Source: Thermosulfurimonas sp.
Lineage (GTDB): Bacteria; Desulfobacterota; Thermodesulfobacteria; Thermodesulfobacteriales; Thermodesulfobacteriaceae
Length of the DNA stretch: 9,479 nucleotides
NCBI GenBank assembly: GCA_015487645.1
Contig: WFPH01000023.1
Location: 1-9,479 of the forward strand
Reading direction: 5' to 3'
Shown here: in pieces, positions 5,575-9,479 of the stretch
Layout of the letters: the number at the start of each line of letters is the position of its first letter
Position numbering within the stretch: position 1 is the stretch's first letter
Program-made: the position numbers and the translations under genes
Notes under the pieces: generated by a model
Seen by the model: the letters and a program-made list of their open reading frames with translations, nothing else
Databases searched by the model: none
What the model was told of the DNA's origin: nothing

Positions 5575-8158
5575 CACCTCCTATTTTGGGCGTTTTCCCT
5601 TTGTGCCACAGGTATACAATGGGGCTGGCCACGAAGACCGAGCTATAGGTCCCCACGATTACCCCCAGAAGCAAGGCCAGGGCGAAATCTCTCAGGACCA
5701 CTCCACCGAAGAGAAAGATGGCCAAGATGACCAGAAGGGTGGTCAGGGTGGTGATGATCGTTCGGGCCAGCATCTCGTTCACGCTTCGGTTAATGATTTC
5801 GGCAAAGGGAGTCCGCTCTCCGAGCTTGCGAATGTTTTCTCGGATACGGTCAAAAATGACCACGGTATCCGTGAGGGAGTAACCGGCCAGGGTTAGCAGG
5901 GCCGTTATCAAAAGCAGGGAGATCTCCCGATTGAGAAGATAGAAGATACCCAACACGGCCAGAACATCGTGGAAAGTAGCTATAGCCGCGGCTACTCCGA
6001 AGCTGAACTTAAAACGGAAAGCCAGATATAAGATGAAGCCCGCAAGAGAGATCAGAATAGCAATGATGGCCTTGCGCTTGAGTTCCCGGCTGATGGCAGA
6101 GCCGATTTCCTCTTTACCGATGAGCTTGAATCGGAGTTCCGGAAACTTTTCGGAGAGGACCTTTGTAATGAGCTTTTCCGTGGCCCCTACCGTTTCGGCT
6201 CTCTCACGTACGCGGACCAGCAGAAGATTCTCATTTTTGACGTCCTGGAGCTGAAGACCTTTAAGACCAGCTTCGGCCAGGGCCTTGCGGATGACATCCA
6301 GCTTAAAGGGCTTTTCGGCCTGGTAATAGGCCAACACTCCGCCTCCCAGATCTACCCCCAGATTGGCCGCTCCTCGTGAGATCTGAACGAAGGCTATAAG
6401 GCCCAGGGCCACCAGGATCCCGGAGAGGCCGAAACAGAAACGACGGACTTTCATGAAATTGATATTGGGTTTTCCGATGATCTGGAGAAAATTGATCTTC
6501 GGGGTGCGGCCTTTCACAATGAGGGCGTCGTAGACGATACGGGTGGCAAAGATGGCCGTAAAGAGGTTGATCACGATACCGGCCGAGAGAGTGACCGCGA
6601 ATCCCTTGATAGGACCGGTTCCAAAGAGAAAGAGGGCCAGAGCTGTAATCAAGGTGGTTACGTGGGCGTCCACAATGGTCCAGAAGGCCCGGTCGTAGCC
6701 CGCGTTAATAGCCGCTCTCGGAGGCCGACCGAGGAGGAGCTCTTCACGCATTCGTTCGAAAATAAGAACGTTCGAGTCTACCCCCATGCCCATGGTCAGG
6801 ATGATACCCGCTATCCCCGGGAGGGTGAGGGTGGCCCGGAAAAGGCTCAGAACCGCTAGGAGGAAGAGCACGTTCAGAATGAGGGCTACGTCGGCGATGA
6901 AGCCGGAGAAACGATAGTAGATGATCATGAAGACCAGGACCGCCACCCCTCCCAGGAGGCCCGAGATCAGGCCCCGGTGGATGGAATCCCGTCCAAGTGT
7001 GGGCCCTACCGTAATGTTCTGGATGACCTTGACCGGGGCTGGCAGGGCACCGGCTCGGAGTACGATGGCCAGATCCGAAGCTTCTTCATAGGTGAAACCG
7101 CCCGAGATCTGGGCTTGGCCTCCGGGGATGCGTTCCCGTATGACCGGGGCCGAGCGGACCACATTGTCCAGCACGATGGCCAGTCTCCGGCCCACATTCT
7201 CGGCGGTGACTCGCTCAAAGATCCGGGCTCCCCGGGAGGTGAGGGTTAGAGAAACGTAGGGCTCGTTGTAAGGTCCACCGATACGGACATGGGCCGTTTT
7301 GACCATATCTCCGGTGAGAAGGGCCCGCCGTTTAAGAATGATAAGCCGTTTGATGATGCGCCCGGTGTCCCGGTCGCGGGTTACCCAGAAGTAGACCTCG
7401 TCTCCCGGTGGGAGGTAAGGGCGCAGCACGCGATTCAGATCCTCTCGGGTGTAGTCGGGCTTGAGACGTCCATCTTTGAGAGCTTTATCAATAAGGCTGT
7501 AGTAAAAATCAATCTTGCGCATGGCCTCTTCATCCACCAGCTTGAACTCGAGCTGTGCGGTCTGGCCGATGAGTTTCAGAGCCCTTTCCGGATCCTTAAC
7601 CCCCGGCAACTGCACCACTATCTTGTCCTTGCCCTGGCGGACAATGACCGGTTCAGTGACTCCGAACTGATCCACGCGGTTGCGAATGACCTCAAGGCTT
7701 TGTTCCACCGCGTGTTCCCGTATAAATTGGGCCCGGCCTTCTGCTAGCGTTACCTCTAGCTGGGGATATTCTCCGCTTTTTTCCTGGAGGATTTTGAGTT
7801 CGGGATACTCTTTTTCGATGAGGGCTTTGGCTCGGGCAAGATCGGTTTCACCTCTAAAACTCAGGAGGAAGCCCTCCGGTGTTTCCTTGATGGTTACCCG
7901 GATCCCCCGTTTCCCCAGAGCCTCTCTTAAATCCTGTACCGAGGCGTTGAGGGCGTTGCGAAGGGCTTTATCCACATCCACCTTGAGCACCACATGCATT
8001 CCTCCCTGAAGATCGAGCCCCAGTTTGAGTCTGGCCCCGTAAACATACCTCTTGAACCAGGAAGGCAGACCGGAATAGAAAGAAGGAAGAATCAAAACCA
8101 GGGAGATCAAAGTAAGGAGTAGAACTAGAAAGATCTTGACCTTAAGATAACGGGGCAT
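5570..8158 (-). CDS. secDF: Protein translocase SecDF (fused SecD-SecF)
   Basis: SecDF is an inner-membrane, proton-driven motor that pulls preproteins out of SecYEG on the periplasmic side. This 862-residue protein joins SecD (about 1-548) and SecF (about 565-862) in one frame. By eye I count 12 membrane segments: one at 7-26, five at about 396-545, one at 573-592 and five at about 697-850, with large periplasmic P1 (27-395) and P4 (593-696) domains. SecD motifs are LGLDLQGG (46-53) and GVDSNVLIFERMREE (459-473, with D461). SecF motifs are GYSLTDTVVIFDRIREN (759-775, with D764) and R799 in MLART; these probably correspond to the proton-relay residues of Thermus SecDF. The SecF motif NLGVDLGGG (599-607) departs from the usual GIDFTGG. 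The start follows GGGAGGAGG, 6 nt upstream. No yajC is adjacent. The gene follows a znuA-like gene after 62 bp that contain a hairpin. Confidence 0.96.
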   Translation of the reverse strand: MPRYLKVKIFLVLLLTLISLVLILPSFYSGLPSWFKRYVYGARLKLGLDLQGGMHVVLKVDVDKALRNALNASVQDLREALGKRGIRVTIKETPEGFLLSFRGETDLARAKALIEKEYPELKILQEKSGEYPQLEVTLAEGRAQFIREHAVEQSLEVIRNRVDQFGVTEPVIVRQGKDKIVVQLPGVKDPERALKLIGQTAQLEFKLVDEEAMRKIDFYYSLIDKALKDGRLKPDYTREDLNRVLRPYLPPGDEVYFWVTRDRDTGRIIKRLIILKRRALLTGDMVKTAHVRIGGPYNEPYVSLTLTSRGARIFERVTAENVGRRLAIVLDNVVRSAPVIRERIPGGQAQISGGFTYEEASDLAIVLRAGALPAPVKVIQNITVGPTLGRDSIHRGLISGLLGGVAVLVFMIIYYRFSGFIADVALILNVLFLLAVLSLFRATLTLPGIAGIILTMGMGVDSNVLIFERMREELLLGRPPRAAINAGYDRAFWTIVDAHVTTLITALALFLFGTGPIKGFAVTLSAGIVINLFTAIFATRIVYDALIVKGRTPKINFLQIIGKPNINFMKVRRFCFGLSGILVALGLIAFVQISRGAANLGVDLGGGVLAYYQAEKPFKLDVIRKALAEAGLKGLQLQDVKNENLLLVRVRERAETVGATEKLITKVLSEKFPELRFKLIGKEEIGSAISRELKRKAIIAILISLAGFILYLAFRFKFSFGVAAAIATFHDVLAVLGIFYLLNREISLLLITALLTLAGYSLTDTVVIFDRIRENIRKLGERTPFAEIINRSVNEMLARTIITTLTTLLVILAIFLFGGVVLRDFALALLLGVIVGTYSSVFVASPIVYLWHKGKTPKIGGE

Positions 8159-8164
8159 GGAAAG

Positions 8165-8214
8165 CCTCCTCCCAAAAGGGTTTTCTCTCTCCTATCTCAA
8201 AACTAGCCCTTTGG
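8165..8214 (-). promoter_or_regulatory. secDF leader: hairpin abutting the ribosome binding site
   Basis: On the minus strand, CCAAAGGG (complement of 8207-8214) pairs with CCTTTTGG (complement of 8172-8179), giving 8 bp with one G-U. After a 3-nt bulge (CTA), GTTTT pairs with AAAAC for 5 more bp around a 14-nt loop. The sequence runs straight into GAGGAGG, the secDF Shine-Dalgarno. There is no T-tract, so it is not an intrinsic terminator for the upstream gene. It could be a leader structure tuning secDF translation or an mRNA processing or stability element. The pairing is read directly; the role is inference. Confidence 0.4.
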
Positions 8215-8220
8215 CAAGTT

Positions 8221-9054
8221 TTAGCGACAAAGCCCTTCTCTAAGGTGAGCTATATCCTTCTGGAGAAGCTCAAAAAAAGAAAGCCCTTGATCTTCCCTGA
8301 AAAGAGGAAGCCCTGGGTTGAGGGTCAAGACTCGGACTCCTGCCTCCTGACGAAAGAGAGGGACATATTTTTGAAATTCCGGGTCAAGGAGAAATACCAC
8401 AGGGAGCCTTTCCGTTTTAACCAGCTTCAAGACTTCTTCTAGTTTGCGAGGGGAGACTTCGCTTTCCGGATGGGGGCCAGCCAGGGCCACCTGGGAAAGT
8501 CCGGCCTCTTTTAGAAAAGCTCCTAGGGCCGCGTGCCCCAGGATAACCACCTTTCGGTAACGGCAATTGGAAAGCCCTTTGAGGGCCTCTTGGATGGTCT
8601 TTATTTCCGCAAGTATGGTGGCTGCCCTTTGAGCATAACTGGAGGCCCTGAAAGGCTCTAAATCGGCCAAAGCCCTGGAGAGTCTTTCTACAAACAGCCT
8701 TAGTTTATGGAGATCCAGCCAAAGATGGGGATCTTCGAGGACCTCTCTTTCCGAGAGGAAAAGGGTCTTTTGAACTAGGGGAGGATTTTTCTTGAGCCAT
8801 GGTTCAGGGCCTACGGCCAAGATCAAATCGCTTTGAAAAAGTCGCTGAAAATCCCTGTAACCGGGCTCGAAGTGGTGGGGATCAATTCCTGCAGGGATGA
8901 GAAGATATACTTTTTCCTCTGGAGCTATCCTTTGAGCTATTTCATAGAGAGGGAAGGTGGTCGCGGTGATAGTAAGGGCCCGGGTTGAGGAAACTCCTAC
9001 CAACCACCAAAGAGCCCAGAGAGCCAGTGTTTTAAAAGGGATTAATCTGTTCAT
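8221..9054 (-). CDS. znuA: ZnuA-like metal ABC transporter substrate-binding protein (periplasmic)
   Basis: This is a cluster A-1 solute-binding protein that captures Zn2+ or Mn2+ in the periplasm for an ABC importer. The 277 residues begin with a Sec signal peptide (basic MNRLIPFK, hydrophobic core to about 22, probable cleavage after STRA at 26). There is no lipobox Cys. Ligands seen are H60 in GIDPHHFEP, H110 in DPHLWLD and H174 in GHAALGAF. A third His, rather than Glu, fits a zinc-type ZnuA site. The usual late LDP motif reads LNP (N246), and the His-rich loop of many ZnuA proteins is absent. C164 and C276 could form a disulfide. The ATG has no recognisable Shine-Dalgarno; it lies 14 bp after the LysM gene, so translation may be coupled. 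No znuB or znuC partner is in the window. GC is about 51% by hand count, slightly below its neighbours. Confidence 0.85.
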   Translation of the reverse strand: MNRLIPFKTLALWALWWLVGVSSTRALTITATTFPLYEIAQRIAPEEKVYLLIPAGIDPHHFEPGYRDFQRLFQSDLILAVGPEPWLKKNPPLVQKTLFLSEREVLEDPHLWLDLHKLRLFVERLSRALADLEPFRASSYAQRAATILAEIKTIQEALKGLSNCRYRKVVILGHAALGAFLKEAGLSQVALAGPHPESEVSPRKLEEVLKLVKTERLPVVFLLDPEFQKYVPLFRQEAGVRVLTLNPGLPLFREDQGLSFFELLQKDIAHLREGLCR

Positions 9055-9061
9055 GGTGTTG

Positions 9062-9101
9062 AAAAAACTTAAGCTTCGGGCCAGATTACCAAAATCTGGC
9101 C
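9062..9101 (-). other. 9-bp perfect hairpin plus T6 tract at the LysM gene / znuA junction
   Basis: GGCCAGATT (9079-9087) and AATCTGGCC (9093-9101) form a perfect 9-bp stem with a 5-nt loop. The stem lies over the last codons of the LysM gene. On the minus strand it is followed by an 11-nt linker (CGAAGCTTAAG) and then TTTTTT (complement of 9062-9067), just upstream of the znuA ATG. The linker is too long for a standard intrinsic terminator, so it may be a weak terminator or attenuator, an mRNA end-protecting structure, or chance. It would lower znuA expression relative to the upstream gene if active. Confidence 0.35.
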
Positions 9102-9479
9102 TGGAAGGATATTATTTGAAGAAAGATTATTCCAGACCTTGATTTTATGAATGGGGACACCGAACTTCCGGGATATATGCCAGAGAGTATCACCGCGGCG
9201 TACCCGATAATAGGTTGCTCTGGCGTTTTCGACTTTGATTTGAGCGACATAGAAGCTGGCCTGTTCGCGGTAAGGAATCACCAGAACCTGGCCCGCACGG
9301 ATAAAATCCCCCCGAAGGCCATTTATCCGTCGCAGAACTTTAAGGGGAACTTTGTAGTAGGAGGCGATCTTAAGAAGGGTTTCCCCTCTTCTTACTCGAT
9401 GTCGCAGAGCCCTTCGGTGATAGACGAACCGTACTTGTTTGAGATATTTCCGAACGGTCTCCGCGGTCCCAAAAGGAAC
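9069..9479 (-). CDS. LysM-repeat cell-wall protein, C-terminus (probable lytic transglycosylase, 5'-truncated)
   Basis: The frame stays open to the window edge at 9479, giving 136 C-terminal residues of a longer protein. Two tandem LysM domains are visible. The first begins HRVRRGETLLKIASYYKVPL and ends AGQVLVIPY; the second begins YYRVRRGDTLWHISRKFGVP and ends PGQILVIWP, 3 residues before the stop. LysM domains bind N-acetylglucosamine in peptidoglycan. The segment before the first repeat (VPFGTAETVRKYL) resembles the linker after the catalytic domain in MltD-type lytic transglycosylases, which cut peptidoglycan in the periplasm. That assignment is inference because the catalytic domain lies outside the window; another LysM protein such as an amidase or endopeptidase is possible. 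A GTG at 9281 inside the frame is not a credible start, since it would remove the first LysM domain. The gene lies 14 bp upstream of the znuA-like gene. Confidence 0.85.
   Translation of the reverse strand, partial: VPFGTAETVRKYLKQVRFVYHRRALRHRVRRGETLLKIASYYKVPLKVLRRINGLRGDFIRAGQVLVIPYREQASFYVAQIKVENARATYYRVRRGDTLWHISRKFGVPIHKIKVWNNLSSNNILPGQILVIWPEA

Noticed and set aside
7289..7747. 152-codon plus-strand frame opposite secDF
   Set aside because: It is a shadow of the SecD P1 domain coding region with no motif of its own.
8189..8217. TTGCCA as a -35 box for a separate secDF promoter
   Set aside because: No acceptable -10 lies 16-18 bp downstream (TAGGAG is the best), and the box overlaps the hairpin stem.

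Overview
The window looks like a compact, almost fully coding stretch of chromosome from a Gram-negative bacterium. It carries genes for LPS core assembly (WaaA), a periplasmic metal-binding protein, a SecDF translocase motor and a LysM cell-wall protein. Proteins are rich in Lys, Glu and Arg, and GC is about 55-60% in most genes by hand count. Strong Shine-Dalgarno sequences (AAAGGAGG, GGGAGGAGG) precede several genes. This fits a thermophilic anaerobe such as the Thermodesulfobacteriota, but that is inference; nothing here fixes the taxon.

Layout. (1) Plus strand, 1-1284: the C-terminal two thirds of the Kdo transferase waaA, whose start lies outside the window, then after 15 bp a PaaI-type hotdog thioesterase. 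(2) Minus strand, 1265-3046: a B12-binding radical SAM protein of the RiPP-maturation type, convergent with paaI and overlapping its 3' end by 20 bp. (3) Plus strand, 3109-5547: a Lon-like protease with AAA-type N-terminal region, divergent from the radical SAM gene across 62 bp. (4) Minus strand, read from the right edge: the C-terminus of a LysM protein (probably a lytic transglycosylase), then 14 bp later a ZnuA-like solute-binding protein, then 62 bp later a fused secDF. secDF converges on the Lon-like gene with a 22-bp gap. No gene-free stretch exceeds 62 bp.

Function. Most of the window is envelope and protein-quality housekeeping: LPS, peptidoglycan, metal uptake, protein export and proteolysis. 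The unusual parts are the Lon-like protein, whose Walker A motif has been erased while the Ser-Lys protease dyad is intact, and the orphan radical SAM protein, which has non-canonical cysteine spacing and no visible precursor peptide. Two hairpins sit at gene boundaries of the minus-strand operon: one at the LysM/znuA junction and one directly against the secDF ribosome binding site. I found no RNA gene, CRISPR array, insertion sequence or clear intrinsic terminator. I do not see convincing evidence of a wholly new multi-gene system.
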